A DNA stretch of 64,000 bases from GCA-2733415 sp964276095. GTDB taxonomy: Bacteria; Bacteroidota; Bacteroidia; Flavobacteriales; Flavobacteriaceae. Below, one piece after another: positions 1-9,904 of the stretch (position 1 is its first letter; every line of letters starts with the position of its first letter). Location of the stretch: positions 744,001 through 808,000 of the forward strand of contig CAXYDR010000001.1 in assembly GCA_964276095.1 (NCBI GenBank), given 5' to 3'. The position numbers were made by a program, and so were the translations under genes. The notes under the pieces are model-generated. The model was not told the DNA's origin. It saw only the letters and a program-made list of their open reading frames with translations, and did no database searches.

Positions 1-81
1 AGCTAGATCTTCAGGAAGAATATTTAAATGGTAAATACTCCCATCAGGATTTATGATTAATTCAGATTCTTTTATAGTCAT
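1..81 (-). CDS. Nucleoside phosphorylase, N-terminal fragment (runs off window)
   Basis: Only the first 27 codons lie in the window. They encode a start with ESELIINPDG followed by SIYHLNILPEDLA, which matches my memory of the N-terminus of flavobacterial nucleoside (uridine-type) phosphorylases. These enzymes cleave nucleosides with phosphate in pyrimidine salvage in the cytoplasm. I chose the ATG at 81 because the family motif begins right after it; an in-frame ATG at 111 would add ten residues and bring the start to 9 bases from the SUI1-like gene, with which it is probably co-transcribed. The identification rests on a short N-terminal signature, so substrate is not claimed. Confidence 0.6.
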   Translation of the reverse strand, partial: MTIKESELIINPDGSIYHLNILPEDLA

Positions 82-120
82 TTTAGTAGTGTTGATTGAT
101 GATAAAGTCATGGTTGTTTT

Positions 121-450
121 TTAACCACCAACTCTTTTTACTTTAAAGCCTTTAGTAATTAATAATTCCATAATGGTATCACGGTAATCACCTTGTATAA
201 TAATAGTATCATCTTTAAAACTACCACCAACACTAAGTTTTTGTTTCAGTTCTTTAGCTAGTAATTTAAAATCAGCTGTTGCTCCAGTGTATCCATCAAT
301 TATAGTAGTTGGTTTCCCTTTGCGCTTTTCATATTTACATAATAAAGGCTCTTCCTGCATCCAAATCGTTGTCTTTTCAGAAGTAGAAGAAGGTGCTTCG
401 GTCTCTTTATGCTCCGGGAATAAGTTTTTTAACTGATCTTTAAAATCCAT
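121..450 (-). CDS. SUI1/eIF1-like translation factor (YciH family)
   Basis: A 109-residue protein with a variable, charged N-terminal 35 residues and a SUI1 fold region from about residue 40. Visible family features are the stretch ADFKLLAKELKQKLSVGGS, then DDTIIIQGDYRD and a C-terminal segment ending KVKRVGG. Bacterial YciH proteins resemble eukaryotic eIF1 and are thought to influence start-codon selection; their role in Bacteroidota is not well defined. The length is normal for the family. It lies upstream of the nucleoside phosphorylase on the same strand and is separated by 68 bases from the oxygenase gene upstream. Confidence 0.88.
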   Translation of the reverse strand: MDFKDQLKNLFPEHKETEAPSSTSEKTTIWMQEEPLLCKYEKRKGKPTTIIDGYTGATADFKLLAKELKQKLSVGGSFKDDTIIIQGDYRDTIMELLITKGFKVKRVGG

Positions 451-518
451 GTTATATGTGTTCTAAAACTAAATGCTAGTAGTTTAGTGATAACTACTAG
501 CATTTATAAATTATATAA

Positions 519-1469
519 TTATTTTTTAATTAACCCAAGTTCTATTAATCTCTCATTTAAGAAATCTCCTGCGGTAATATCTTCAAATCCTTTAGGATTG
601 TCTTCAGTTATACAGTTATCTAGGCAATTCAAAGGCATCTCACTTACTGGATGCATGAAAAACGGTATAGAATAGCGTGAAGTTCCCCAAGATTCTTTCG
701 GAGGATTTACAACACGGTGTATAGTTGATTTCAAACGATTGTTTGAATGACGCGATAACATGTCACCAACATTTATTACTAACTCATCTGGTTGTGCAAT
801 AGCATCATGCCAATCACCATTATGATCTTGTACTTGTAAACCTTTACCATGAGCACCCATTAATAAGGTAATCAAGTTAATATCACCATGTGCGGCAGCA
901 CGAACTGCATTTTTTGGTTCTTCAGAAATAGGTGGGTAGTGAATCGGACGTAAAATACTATTTCCGTTTTTAATGTAATTATCAAAGTAAAACTCATCTA
1001 AGTCTAAAAACAAGGCTAATGCACGTAGTACATAAACTCCTGTTTTTTCTAGCATTTTATAAGTTTCTTTACCTACAGCGTTAAATTGAGGTAATTCATT
1101 TACGCTAACATTTTCAGGATATTCAGCTGCTAAAGCTGGATTATCTTCTACATATTGTCCAAAATGCCAAAATTCTTTTAAATCACCTTCTTTTTTTCCT
1201 TTAGCTGATTCTTTTCCAAAAGAGATATAACCACGTTGTCCTCCAATACCTTCAATTTCATAAGAACGCTTTGTTTCTACAGGTAAAGTAAAGAAGTTTT
1301 TAATTTCACCATATAAATTGTCAACTAAAGTTTCACTTAAAAAATGTCCCTTTAAGGCTACAAAACCAATGTCTTCATATGCTTTTCCGATTTCATTAAT
1401 AAACTTTTGTTTTCTTGTTTCGTCTCCTGATAAAAAATCAGCTAGGTTAACACTAGGTATATTTTGCAT
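519..1469 (-). CDS. 2-oxoglutarate/Fe(II) oxygenase, isopenicillin-N-synthase-like
   Basis: A 316-residue cytosolic enzyme of the isopenicillin N synthase-like dioxygenase superfamily. The N-terminal half carries the DIOX_N-type helix region (IGKAYEDIGFVALKGH, about residues 27-42). The iron site is seen as HGD in AAAHGDINLITLL (about 195) and the distal histidine in STIHRVV (about 250), and the co-substrate pocket as RYSIPFF (about 267). Length is usual for the family. It is convergently placed with no neighbour of obvious related function; the substrate cannot be deduced. Many Flavobacteriaceae carry a close relative beside the E1 gene that follows divergently, but I infer no pathway from that. 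Confidence 0.85.
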   Translation of the reverse strand: MQNIPSVNLADFLSGDETRKQKFINEIGKAYEDIGFVALKGHFLSETLVDNLYGEIKNFFTLPVETKRSYEIEGIGGQRGYISFGKESAKGKKEGDLKEFWHFGQYVEDNPALAAEYPENVSVNELPQFNAVGKETYKMLEKTGVYVLRALALFLDLDEFYFDNYIKNGNSILRPIHYPPISEEPKNAVRAAAHGDINLITLLMGAHGKGLQVQDHNGDWHDAIAQPDELVINVGDMLSRHSNNRLKSTIHRVVNPPKESWGTSRYSIPFFMHPVSEMPLNCLDNCITEDNPKGFEDITAGDFLNERLIELGLIKK

Positions 1470-1655
1470 TTTTCGAATTTCTTAAAATAGTTAATAACTT
1501 TAATTTAGTAAAACACTTGAAGCCCCAAAAATAAGAAAAAACAAGCAGTTATCATAAAGTTATAAGCAAGGGAGTTATTAACAATTCGCAAAAAAATTGC
1601 ATACGTTTTGATACTAGTATAATTTTCGTCATTTTTGATGTATAAAGTTTGATAC

Positions 1656-3662
1656 ATGATGACTACAATTACAGAAAAAACTCCAATAACGTTTGATAGA
1701 AAAAATATTTCTAACGAAACCTTATTGAATTTATATAGCGCAATGTTAAAACCTCGAATGATAGAGGAGAAAATGTTAATTTTATTGCGTCAAGGAAGAA
1801 TATCAAAATGGTTCTCAGGAATAGGTCAAGAAGCAATCTCAGTTGGGGTTACTTCAGTACTTAGTAAAGAGGAATATATTTTACCTATGCACCGTAATTT
1901 AGGTGTATTTACTACTCGTGAAATTCCTTTAGATAGATTATTCTCGCAATGGCAAGGGAAAGCAAATGGTTTTACAAAAGGTAGAGATCGTAGTTTTCAT
2001 TTCGGAACGCAAGAATTTAATATTGTTGGAATGATTTCTCACTTAGGACCACAATTTGGTTTAGCTGATGGAATTGCATTAGGAAATCTTTTAAAAGACA
2101 ATAAGCAAGTTTGTGCTGTTTTTACTGGTGATGGAGGAACAAGTGAAGGAGATATCCATGAAGCCTTAAATGTTGCTTCTGTGTGGAGTTTACCAGTACT
2201 TTTTTGTATTGAAAATAACGGGTATGGATTATCTACTCCAGTTAGCGAGCAATTTAATTGTGAACATTTAGCTGATAGAGGTAAGGGATACGGTATGGAA
2301 AGCCATATCATTGATGGTAACAATATTTTAGAGGTATATACTAAGGTGAATGCTTTGGTAGAGGATATGCGTGTTAATCCGCGTCCTGTTTTACTAGAAT
2401 TCAAGACCTTCAGAATGCGTGGACATGAAGAGGCTAGTGGTACAAAATACGTTCCTCAAGACTTAATGGATGCCTGGGCAATTAAAGATCCTATTGAAAA
2501 TTTCAAGACTTACTTAGAAACTGAAGGTGTTTTAAATGATACTATTGAAGAAGCTTTAAGAGAACAATTCAAGCAAGAGATTAATGATAATTTAAAGCTA
2601 GCTTTTGATGAGCCAGCTATTGAAGTTGATTTAAGTAATGAGTTAAATGATGTGTTTCAATCACACGAATATCAACATGTTGAAAAAAATAACGAAACAG
2701 AAAATATTCGTTTAGTAGATGCCGTTTCTAAAGGATTACGTCAGTCCATGGAGAAACATGATGACTTAGTTATCATGGGGCAAGATGTTGCTGAATATGG
2801 AGGTGTTTTTAAAATTACCGATGGTTTTGTAGAAGCCTTTGGAAAAGATAGAGTGCGTAATACACCAATTTGTGAATCTGCAATAGTTGCTGCAGCTTAT
2901 GGTTTATCAGTAAGCGGAATTAAATCGGTTATGGAAATGCAATTTGCCGATTTTGTATCTTCTGGATTTAACCCGATTGTAAACTTATTAGCAAAATCTC
3001 ATTATAGATGGGGTCAAAATGCCGATGTAGTTGTGCGTATGCCTTGTGGTGCTGGTGTTGGAGCTGGACCGTTCCACTCACAAACAAATGAAGCTTGGTT
3101 TACAACTGTACCTGGATTAAAGGTAGTTTACCCTGCTTTTCCTGCAGATGCAAAAGGTTTATTAGCTACGTCAATTGAAGATCCTAATCCTGTAATGTTC
3201 TTTGAGCACAAAGCATTGTATAGAAGTGTGTATCAAGATGTACCTACTGATTATTATACTATTCCGTTAGGAAAAGCAAGCATATTAAAAGAAGGTACTG
3301 ATATTAGTATCATTACTTTCGGTGCTGGTGTACATTGGGCTTTGGAAACATTAGAAAATAATCCTGATATTTCTGCAGATTTAATCGATTTAAGAACCTT
3401 GGTTCCTTTAGACAAAGAAGCAATTTTTAATTCAGTTAAAAAGACAGGAAAAGCAATCATATTACAAGAAGATAACGAGTTTGGTGCATTTGGTTCTGAT
3501 TTATCAGCACTAATTATGGAAAACTGTTTTGAATCTCTTGATGGGCCTGTAAAACGAGTATCAAGTATAGAGACACCAATACCTTTCTTACCAACTTTAG
3601 AAAAACAATATTTAGCTAAGGATAGATTTGAAGAAGAATTAAGAAACTTGTTAGCGTACTAA
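1656..3662 (+). CDS. 2-oxoacid (branched-chain type) dehydrogenase E1, alpha and beta fused
   Basis: A 668-residue fusion of E1alpha (about residues 1-340) and E1beta (about 350-668). The thiamine diphosphate motif is visible in the alpha half as GDGGTSEGD with the closing ENN about 25 residues later. The beta half begins near IRLVDAVSKGLRQSM and has the usual GQDVAEYGGVF segment. The enzyme decarboxylates 2-oxoacids (2-oxoisovalerate and relatives, possibly pyruvate) and transfers the acyl group to an E2 lipoyl domain; no E2 or E3 gene is in view. Two ATG codons stand in tandem at 1656 and 1659. The gene is divergent from the oxygenase and is followed by a strong terminator. Single-chain E1 of this kind is common in Bacteroidota. 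Confidence 0.92.
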   Translation: MMTTITEKTPITFDRKNISNETLLNLYSAMLKPRMIEEKMLILLRQGRISKWFSGIGQEAISVGVTSVLSKEEYILPMHRNLGVFTTREIPLDRLFSQWQGKANGFTKGRDRSFHFGTQEFNIVGMISHLGPQFGLADGIALGNLLKDNKQVCAVFTGDGGTSEGDIHEALNVASVWSLPVLFCIENNGYGLSTPVSEQFNCEHLADRGKGYGMESHIIDGNNILEVYTKVNALVEDMRVNPRPVLLEFKTFRMRGHEEASGTKYVPQDLMDAWAIKDPIENFKTYLETEGVLNDTIEEALREQFKQEINDNLKLAFDEPAIEVDLSNELNDVFQSHEYQHVEKNNETENIRLVDAVSKGLRQSMEKHDDLVIMGQDVAEYGGVFKITDGFVEAFGKDRVRNTPICESAIVAAAYGLSVSGIKSVMEMQFADFVSSGFNPIVNLLAKSHYRWGQNADVVVRMPCGAGVGAGPFHSQTNEAWFTTVPGLKVVYPAFPADAKGLLATSIEDPNPVMFFEHKALYRSVYQDVPTDYYTIPLGKASILKEGTDISIITFGAGVHWALETLENNPDISADLIDLRTLVPLDKEAIFNSVKKTGKAIILQEDNEFGAFGSDLSALIMENCFESLDGPVKRVSSIETPIPFLPTLEKQYLAKDRFEEELRNLLAY

Positions 3663-3688
3663 TCTTAAGTTAAAGAACTCACAAAATA

Positions 3689-3716
3689 AAAGCCGCAAGT
3701 GTATTGCGGCTTTTAA
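3689..3716 (+). terminator. Intrinsic terminator after the fused E1 gene
   Basis: Arms AAAGCCGCAA and TTGCGGCTTT are perfectly complementary around a 5-base loop, followed by TTAATTTTT. It ends 18 bases before the next gene, so it isolates the metal-efflux locus from E1 transcription. Confidence 0.85.
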
Positions 3717-3734
3717 TTTTTGTATATTTAATCC

Positions 3735-4076
3735 GTGAAATTTTTAGTAACCATATTCGCTTTAATAATACTTGTACCACCGGCTCAAGCACATGTTGAT
3801 GTGATGGCTTTTGATGCTGTTGAATTGCATGCGGATGAGGATTATTATAATGAAGCTCATCAAGCCGATCATCATGGTCATGAAAATGATACTGAAAACG
3901 AAACAGAGCATCATCATCACTGTACCATGCTTGGTATAACTTACGCTATCATAAACTCTATTAATAGTTATGCTTTGTTTATTACTACGGAACAAAAGCA
4001 AATAATAGTAAGTTACGATAATCTTCATGAGAATAGTTATCTAAATAACCTATTTCAACCTCCACAACTGTCTTAA
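3735..4076 (+). CDS. Small secreted His-rich protein at head of divalent-metal efflux locus
   Basis: A 113-residue protein starting at GTG 3735. Residues 1-19 form a signal peptide (hydrophobic core, cleavage likely after AQA). The mature part is dominated by acidic residues and histidine: HADEDYY, QADHHGHEND and TEHHHHC fall between about 30 and 62, with a cysteine directly after the His run. A short hydrophobic stretch follows. No family is recognised. The composition and its place 166 bases before the CzcA gene suggest a periplasmic metal-binding or sensing role, which is inference. TATATTTA at 3723-3730, a Bacteroidota-like -7 box, lies only 4 bases upstream of the GTG, so the mRNA may have almost no leader. 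An overlapping opposite-strand ORF is a shadow. Confidence 0.7.
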   Translation: MKFLVTIFALIILVPPAQAHVDVMAFDAVELHADEDYYNEAHQADHHGHENDTENETEHHHHCTMLGITYAIINSINSYALFITTEQKQIIVSYDNLHENSYLNNLFQPPQLS

Positions 4077-4242
4077 TTGAATAGTTATCATTTTCCTATA
4101 TATCGGAAAATTTAACTTTTATGCTTCTATAATTACTGAAGCTAGATGATTTTCAATTAATTTCAATCAAAAATAGATATGATAACAAGCCCTTGATTTA
4201 ACTATTAAGAGACTCTTATCCCTATTTTTCAATAAAATACAC

Positions 4243-7200
4243 ATGATTAATAAACTTATTGAGTTTTCAATCAATAACAAATTTGTTATTGCATTGTTTA
4301 CACTAGCGCTTATTGTTGGCGGAATTTACAGCGTTAAGCAAGTACCTGTAGATGCTGTACCAGACATTACCAACAATCAAGTACAAATAATTACCCAAGC
4401 ACCAAACTTGGGAACAGAAGATATTGAGCAATTTGTTACTTATCCAGTAGAGGTAGCTGTTGCTAACTTACCTGAAGTAACCGAAATACGTTCTATATCA
4501 CGTTTCGGATTATCCGTAGTAACCATCGTTTTTAGTGACGATTTGGATACTTATTTGCCAAGACAGTTGGTTTCTGAAAAACTAACGGAGATAAAAGCAA
4601 ACATTCCAGAAGGTTTTGGAACTCCTTTTATGGGGCCAATTTCTACAGGATTAGGGGAGATTTATCAATATACGTTAGAAGTTGCGCCAGAATTTAAAAA
4701 TAAATATGATGCAACTGAATTACGTACCATACAAGACTGGATTATTCGCCGACAAATGGCAATGGTTCCTGGGGTAGTGGAAGTAAATGCTTTTGGAGGT
4801 AATGCTAAACAGTATGAAGTTAGTATCGATCCGAATGAGTTAAAAGCCATCGGGTTAACTATAAACGATGTCTATAAAGCTTTAGAAAATAACAACCAAA
4901 ATACTGGTGGAGCATATATTGAAAAGAATCATCAAGCAAATTTTATTCGTGGTGAAGGATTAGCACGTAGTATAGATGATATTAAAAATATTGTAGTAGC
5001 TAATAAAGGCGGAATTCCAATTACGGTTAAAGACATTGGTACTGTGCAGTTTGGTACAGCTACACGTTATGGTGCTTTAACTAAAAACGGAGAGGGTGAA
5101 GCTGTTGGAGGTATGATTTTAATGCTGAAAGGAGCCAGTACTGATGAAGTAATTAAAAATGTAACCAATAGAGTTACGGAAATTCAAAAGTCATTACCTG
5201 AAGGAGTTACAATTAAGCCGTTTCTTGATAGAAGTAAGTTAATTGCTAACACAACATCAACTGTTAAAACAAACCTAGTAGAAGGGGCGCTAATTGTTAT
5301 TTTCATTTTAGTCTTTTTCTTAGGGAACTGGCGAGGTGGATTAATTGTTGCTTCAACAATACCACTATCTCTATTATTCGCATTTATATTAATGAATGCT
5401 TTTGGTGTTTGGGCTAACTTAATGAGTTTAGGAGCTATTGATTTCGGGATAATCGTTGATGGGGCAGTAATTATTGTTGAGAGTACAGTATTCATGATTT
5501 ATCAGCGAATGAAGAAATCAGGTACTGTTACTGCTAAAAATAGAGATGAAATTACTTACAAAGCTTCATCTAAAATGATGAATACTGCATTTTTTGGGCA
5601 GTTTATTATCTTAATTGTTTTCTTACCAATCCTTGCGTTAGAAGGAGTTGAAGGGAAAATGTTTATTCCTATGGCATTAACGTTTAGTTTTGCTATGATT
5701 GGTGCAATGGTGTTATGTTTAACATATGTACCTATGGTTACTTCACTATTTTTAAAAGCACCAAAAAGCGATAAAAAATATTGGGGAGATAAGGTCGTTA
5801 ATTGGTTAGAGGATAAATATGAAAATGTTTTAGTAAAAGCGCTAACAAAGGGTAGAATTATTGTTATTTCATCAATAGTATTACTTGGGATATCAGGTTT
5901 TGTGTTTACAAAAATGGGAGGAGAGTTTATCCCTCAGCTTGATGAAGGTGATTTAGCTTTCCATGCTATATTAAAACCTGGAAGTTCTTTGTCAGAATCT
6001 ATTGCAACAACAACTAAAATAGAGAAAATTGTAAAAGATGATTTCCCTGAAGTAATTGATATTATCAGTAGAATTGGTGTTGCCGATGTTCCTACAGATC
6101 CAATGCCGATGGATATAGCTGATGTATTTGTAATTCTTAAACCTGAAAATGAATGGACTAGAGATATTTCTAAAGATGAGCTGATATCATCTATGAAGCA
6201 TGCAGTAGAACAAGTACCTGGAGTGAATTTTGAATTTACACAACCTATTGAAATGCGTTTTAATGAGTTAATCACTGGTGTTCGTGAAGATATTGCGGTA
6301 AAATTATATGGTGATGACTTGTCTATTTTAGCTGAAAAGGCTGAAGAAATCGGAAAAATTGTAGCTACAGTAGATGGTGTTGCAGATATGAAAGTAGAAG
6401 CAATTTCTGGTCAACCACAAATCACTATCAACTACAACAGAAATAAGTTAGCGCAATATGGATTACAAATTAATGAGCTGAATAAACTGATAGAGACTGC
6501 TTTTGCTGGAGGTGTTGCGGGAACTATTTTTGAAGGTGAAAAACGTTTCGATTTGGTTGTACGACTTAAAGAGGAGTTACGACAGGATTTAAGTGATGTA
6601 AAAAACTTATTTGTGTCTTTACCTAGTGGAACACAAATTCCGCTTAAAGAGGTGGCTAGCATTAGTTATAAACCAGGACCTATGCAAATCAGTAGAGACA
6701 ATACCAATAGAAGAACCTATGTTGGTATTAATGTTCGTGGACGTGATATTAAATCTTTAGTAGAAGAAATTCAGCAAAAAATAGAAGCTCAAGTAGTATT
6801 GCCAGCAGGGTATTATGTGCGTTACGGAGGTGCTTTTGAAAACTTAGAGCGCGCTACAGGAAAGCTAAAAACTGTTGTGCCATTAGCTTTAGGGTTGATT
6901 TTTGTGTTAATATTTATGGCGTTAAAATCATTCAAACAAACTATTATGATTTACATGGCAATCCCGCTTGCAACTATTGGAGGGGTATTTTCGTTAGTAT
7001 TGCGTGACATGCCTTTTAGTATCTCAGCAGGTGTTGGTTTTATTGTGCTCTTTGGAGTTGCAGTATTAAACGGATTAGTATTAATAAGTGGTTTTAATGA
7101 GCTTAAAGAAGAAGGTGTCACTGATATTAATGAACGTATTAAGTTAGGAACAAAAAGACGTATTAGACCAATTCTATTAACGGCTTTGACTGATATGTTA

Positions 7201-8571
7201 GGATTCTTACCAATGGCATTATCTACATCTTCTGGAGCAGAAGTACAGCAACCACTAGCAACAGTAGTTATTGGTGGGTTATTGACTTCTACACTATTGA
7301 CCTTGTTTGTAATACCTATTTTATACAAATGGATGGAAAACATGGAAGAGAAAAAGCTAAGTATTAGAGTTCCAAAACAAGCTATAGCAACAGTTTTGTT
7401 ATTATTTGGATTCGGACTAGCTCAAGCACAGCAATCTGTAACTATGGATGAAGCTGTTGCAATGGCAATAGAAAAGTATCCAACCATTGAAGCTGCTGAA
7501 TTAGGCATTGCAAAAGCAAAGGCATTAAAAGGAACTGCGTGGGATTTAGGAAATACACAAATATTTACTGGAGCTGATGAAATTGGTAATAATAACAATC
7601 CTACGTATACAACTATTGGGATTGGTCAATCAAATATTGATGTTTTCGGAATAGCCTCGAAAAGTAAATTGAATAAAGCTGCTATAAAGGTAGCTGAGTC
7701 AAATTCAGAATTAACTAATTTAAAGTTAAAGGAACAGGTTAAGAAATCATGGGTAAAAGCTTATGTGTCAAAAATTTTATACAAATCATATGTAAGCATT
7801 GACTCTGTGTATTCTGGCTTAGATAAAGCACTTGACTTGCGTTATAAAACGGAGTTAATTTCTAAATTAGAACATAGTCTTACAACTAATGAAGGGAATT
7901 TAATTCAGTTAAAAACTACTCAGGCATACACAAATTATCAAATTGCGTTGCAGGAATTAAACAAATGGTTATTAGCTGATGAATTACTTGATGTAAATGA
8001 TTTAGATTTGGATAGTATAGATGACACTTCAATTTCTGCTAAAACAGAGTTAGGGAATCATCCGTTACAATCGTATTGGGATAATCAATTGGCTGAAGCT
8101 TCAGCTCAAAAGAAAGTATCAAATTCACAATTTTTGCCAAAGTTATCTGGTCAATACGGTTTTCAAAAAATAGGAGATCAATCAGGTTTTAGTAGCTATC
8201 AAGTAGGAATACAAATTCCTTTGGTATTTATGAAAACGAAAGCAAAGGCAAAAGCAGCAAAAATTAATGAACAGTTAATTGCTCAAGAAAATAAAGCTAA
8301 AGCAATTCAGTTATCTAGTAATTATAACAATTTGCTAAACACCTTTATTCAATCAAAAGCTAATTGGAATTATTATAAAAATCAAGCGTTACCATTAGCT
8401 GTAGAGCAACGTAATGGGACAGTTTTGTTGTACAAAGAAGGAGCAATAGATTATCTTTCGTTTTTGCAAAACATGAAATCAGCAATTGAGTTAGAAGTTA
8501 AAACATGGCAGGTTTTAGAAAAATACATGTCACATAAAATACAATTAGAGTATTTCTTAAATACCAAATAA
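4243..8571 (+). CDS. czcA: CzcA-type heavy-metal RND pump fused to a TolC-like domain
   Basis: A 1442-residue inner-membrane proton/metal antiporter. Residues 1 to about 1040 are a full HME-RND permease: TM1 near residues 13-30, large periplasmic loops, and TM4 near residue 400 carrying LGAIDFGIIVDGAVIIVES. The DFGxxxDGA form in TM4 is typical of CzcA-type pumps for Zn, Co, Cd or Ni; CusA-type copper pumps have DA at this place. After the last TM comes a hydrophobic signal-like stretch ending AQAQQ (about 1048-1065) and then about 375 residues of outer-membrane efflux protein (MDEAVAMAIEKYP onwards). The usual permease length is about 1030, so this is a permease-channel fusion, known in Bacteroidota. 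The adaptor gene follows after 12 bases. Confidence 0.93.
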   Translation: MINKLIEFSINNKFVIALFTLALIVGGIYSVKQVPVDAVPDITNNQVQIITQAPNLGTEDIEQFVTYPVEVAVANLPEVTEIRSISRFGLSVVTIVFSDDLDTYLPRQLVSEKLTEIKANIPEGFGTPFMGPISTGLGEIYQYTLEVAPEFKNKYDATELRTIQDWIIRRQMAMVPGVVEVNAFGGNAKQYEVSIDPNELKAIGLTINDVYKALENNNQNTGGAYIEKNHQANFIRGEGLARSIDDIKNIVVANKGGIPITVKDIGTVQFGTATRYGALTKNGEGEAVGGMILMLKGASTDEVIKNVTNRVTEIQKSLPEGVTIKPFLDRSKLIANTTSTVKTNLVEGALIVIFILVFFLGNWRGGLIVASTIPLSLLFAFILMNAFGVWANLMSLGAIDFGIIVDGAVIIVESTVFMIYQRMKKSGTVTAKNRDEITYKASSKMMNTAFFGQFIILIVFLPILALEGVEGKMFIPMALTFSFAMIGAMVLCLTYVPMVTSLFLKAPKSDKKYWGDKVVNWLEDKYENVLVKALTKGRIIVISSIVLLGISGFVFTKMGGEFIPQLDEGDLAFHAILKPGSSLSESIATTTKIEKIVKDDFPEVIDIISRIGVADVPTDPMPMDIADVFVILKPENEWTRDISKDELISSMKHAVEQVPGVNFEFTQPIEMRFNELITGVREDIAVKLYGDDLSILAEKAEEIGKIVATVDGVADMKVEAISGQPQITINYNRNKLAQYGLQINELNKLIETAFAGGVAGTIFEGEKRFDLVVRLKEELRQDLSDVKNLFVSLPSGTQIPLKEVASISYKPGPMQISRDNTNRRTYVGINVRGRDIKSLVEEIQQKIEAQVVLPAGYYVRYGGAFENLERATGKLKTVVPLALGLIFVLIFMALKSFKQTIMIYMAIPLATIGGVFSLVLRDMPFSISAGVGFIVLFGVAVLNGLVLISGFNELKEEGVTDINERIKLGTKRRIRPILLTALTDMLGFLPMALSTSSGAEVQQPLATVVIGGLLTSTLLTLFVIPILYKWMENMEEKKLSIRVPKQAIATVLLLFGFGLAQAQQSVTMDEAVAMAIEKYPTIEAAELGIAKAKALKGTAWDLGNTQIFTGADEIGNNNNPTYTTIGIGQSNIDVFGIASKSKLNKAAIKVAESNSELTNLKLKEQVKKSWVKAYVSKILYKSYVSIDSVYSGLDKALDLRYKTELISKLEHSLTTNEGNLIQLKTTQAYTNYQIALQELNKWLLADELLDVNDLDLDSIDDTSISAKTELGNHPLQSYWDNQLAEASAQKKVSNSQFLPKLSGQYGFQKIGDQSGFSSYQVGIQIPLVFMKTKAKAKAAKINEQLIAQENKAKAIQLSSNYNNLLNTFIQSKANWNYYKNQALPLAVEQRNGTVLLYKEGAIDYLSFLQNMKSAIELEVKTWQVLEKYMSHKIQLEYFLNTK

Positions 8572-8583
8572 ATAATATTCAAG

Positions 8584-9804
8584 ATGAAAAAAGGAACTAT
8601 ATATTTAACAAGCGTACTAATTGTGTTATTTCTACTAAGTAGCTGTAAACACGATACTTCAGACGGACACAAACATGATGCTGAAGGTAATGATATTGAG
8701 CATCCAGTCGTAAATGATCAACATAATGAAAGTGATGGTCATGATGAAGAAGTTAAGTTAACTCAAAAGCAAATTGATATTTTAGGTATAAAAATTGACC
8801 AAATCTCTGAGCAAAATTTAGGAGGTTATATAGATGTTAATGGAAAATTAGGAGTGCCTCCACAAAATGAAGCTATTGTTACAAGTATTTTAGGAGCAAA
8901 CATCAGTAGTATTAAAGCAATTGAAGGTGATAAGGTTAATAAAGGACAAACTTTAGCTTACATCAGTCATCCGTCTATAATTACTATGCAAACAGACTAT
9001 TTGCAAACCTATAATAAGCTTACTTTTTTAGAGCAAGATTATAACCGTCAAAAGAAGTTGTATGAAGCTAATGTTGGTTCAGGCCGCGATTATCAATTAG
9101 CACAATCAGCTTATTCTAACGCGAAAGGATTGACAAAAGGGTTGGCTAGTCAATTAAGTTTATTAGGTATTTCTGCGAAAAGTGTCCGTAACGGGAACAT
9201 TTCTCAAGTAGCCCCTATACGAAGTCCGATTAATGGTTTTATAGAAAAGGTAGAAATTAAATCAGGACAATATGTACAACCTCAAACTCCTTTGTTTGAA
9301 GTAGTAAACACGGAGCATATTCATGCTGATTTAATGGTGTTTGAAAAGGATATTAGTAAAGTGAAAAATGGACAAACAGTTCAGTTTACAATTGAATCAT
9401 TAGGAAATAAAGAATTATCTGCTAAAATTTATTCTGTTGGTAAGTCTTTTGAAGAGGGGCCAAAAGCTTTGCATGTACATGCAGAGATTGAAAACAAGGA
9501 TAAAAACTTAATACCAGGGATGTATGTCAAGGCACGTATAATTACTAAAAATTCATTGACACAAGCGTTACCAGAAGATGCAATTTTTCAAGAAGGAGAA
9601 CAACATTTTGTTTTTACTGCTGAAAAGGAAGATGATGGATCATGGGGTTTTGCTCCAAAAGAAGTATTGGTTAAAAATACGAGTGGTGGATTTACAGCAT
9701 TCGATTTTGTAACACCAATAGAAAAAGGTGCTTTAGTAGCTCAAAGTGGTGCGTATTATTTAATGGCAGAGTTGAAAAAAAGTGAAGCAGAACATACACA
9801 TTAA
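8584..9804 (+). CDS. czcB: CzcB-like RND periplasmic adaptor, lipoprotein
   Basis: A 406-residue membrane-fusion protein that links the CzcA permease to the outer-membrane channel. The N-terminus is a lipoprotein signal with lipobox LSSC (Cys about 21). It is followed by a His/Asp-rich segment (DGHKHDAEG, NESDGHDEE; about 29-57) that could bind the transported metal. Then come the lipoyl/barrel-sandwich halves (about 95-125 and 210-240) flanking an alpha-hairpin (about 130-195) and a beta-barrel domain. The C-terminal residues again are His-rich (SEAEHTH). It is translated 12 bases after CzcA-TolC, clearly in one operon, and is closed by a hairpin. Confidence 0.92.
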   Translation: MKKGTIYLTSVLIVLFLLSSCKHDTSDGHKHDAEGNDIEHPVVNDQHNESDGHDEEVKLTQKQIDILGIKIDQISEQNLGGYIDVNGKLGVPPQNEAIVTSILGANISSIKAIEGDKVNKGQTLAYISHPSIITMQTDYLQTYNKLTFLEQDYNRQKKLYEANVGSGRDYQLAQSAYSNAKGLTKGLASQLSLLGISAKSVRNGNISQVAPIRSPINGFIEKVEIKSGQYVQPQTPLFEVVNTEHIHADLMVFEKDISKVKNGQTVQFTIESLGNKELSAKIYSVGKSFEEGPKALHVHAEIENKDKNLIPGMYVKARIITKNSLTQALPEDAIFQEGEQHFVFTAEKEDDGSWGFAPKEVLVKNTSGGFTAFDFVTPIEKGALVAQSGAYYLMAELKKSEAEHTH

Positions 9805-9812
9805 CGTTTTTA

Positions 9813-9864
9813 AATAAGGAAAGCTTCATTTCTTTATTTAAAGACTTGAAGCTTTCTTATTTTT
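9813..9864 (+). terminator. Terminator-like hairpin between czcB and the P-type ATPase
   Basis: AATAAGGAAAGCTTCA and TGAAGCTTTCTTATT pair with one bulged G across a loop of about 18 bases, followed by TTTT. It suggests that the ATPase gene at 9905 has its own promoter in the remaining 40 bases or depends on read-through. Confidence 0.65.
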
Positions 9865-9904
9865 AATAGTATCTGTTAAACTAATTTGATAATATAGATA
9901 GAAT

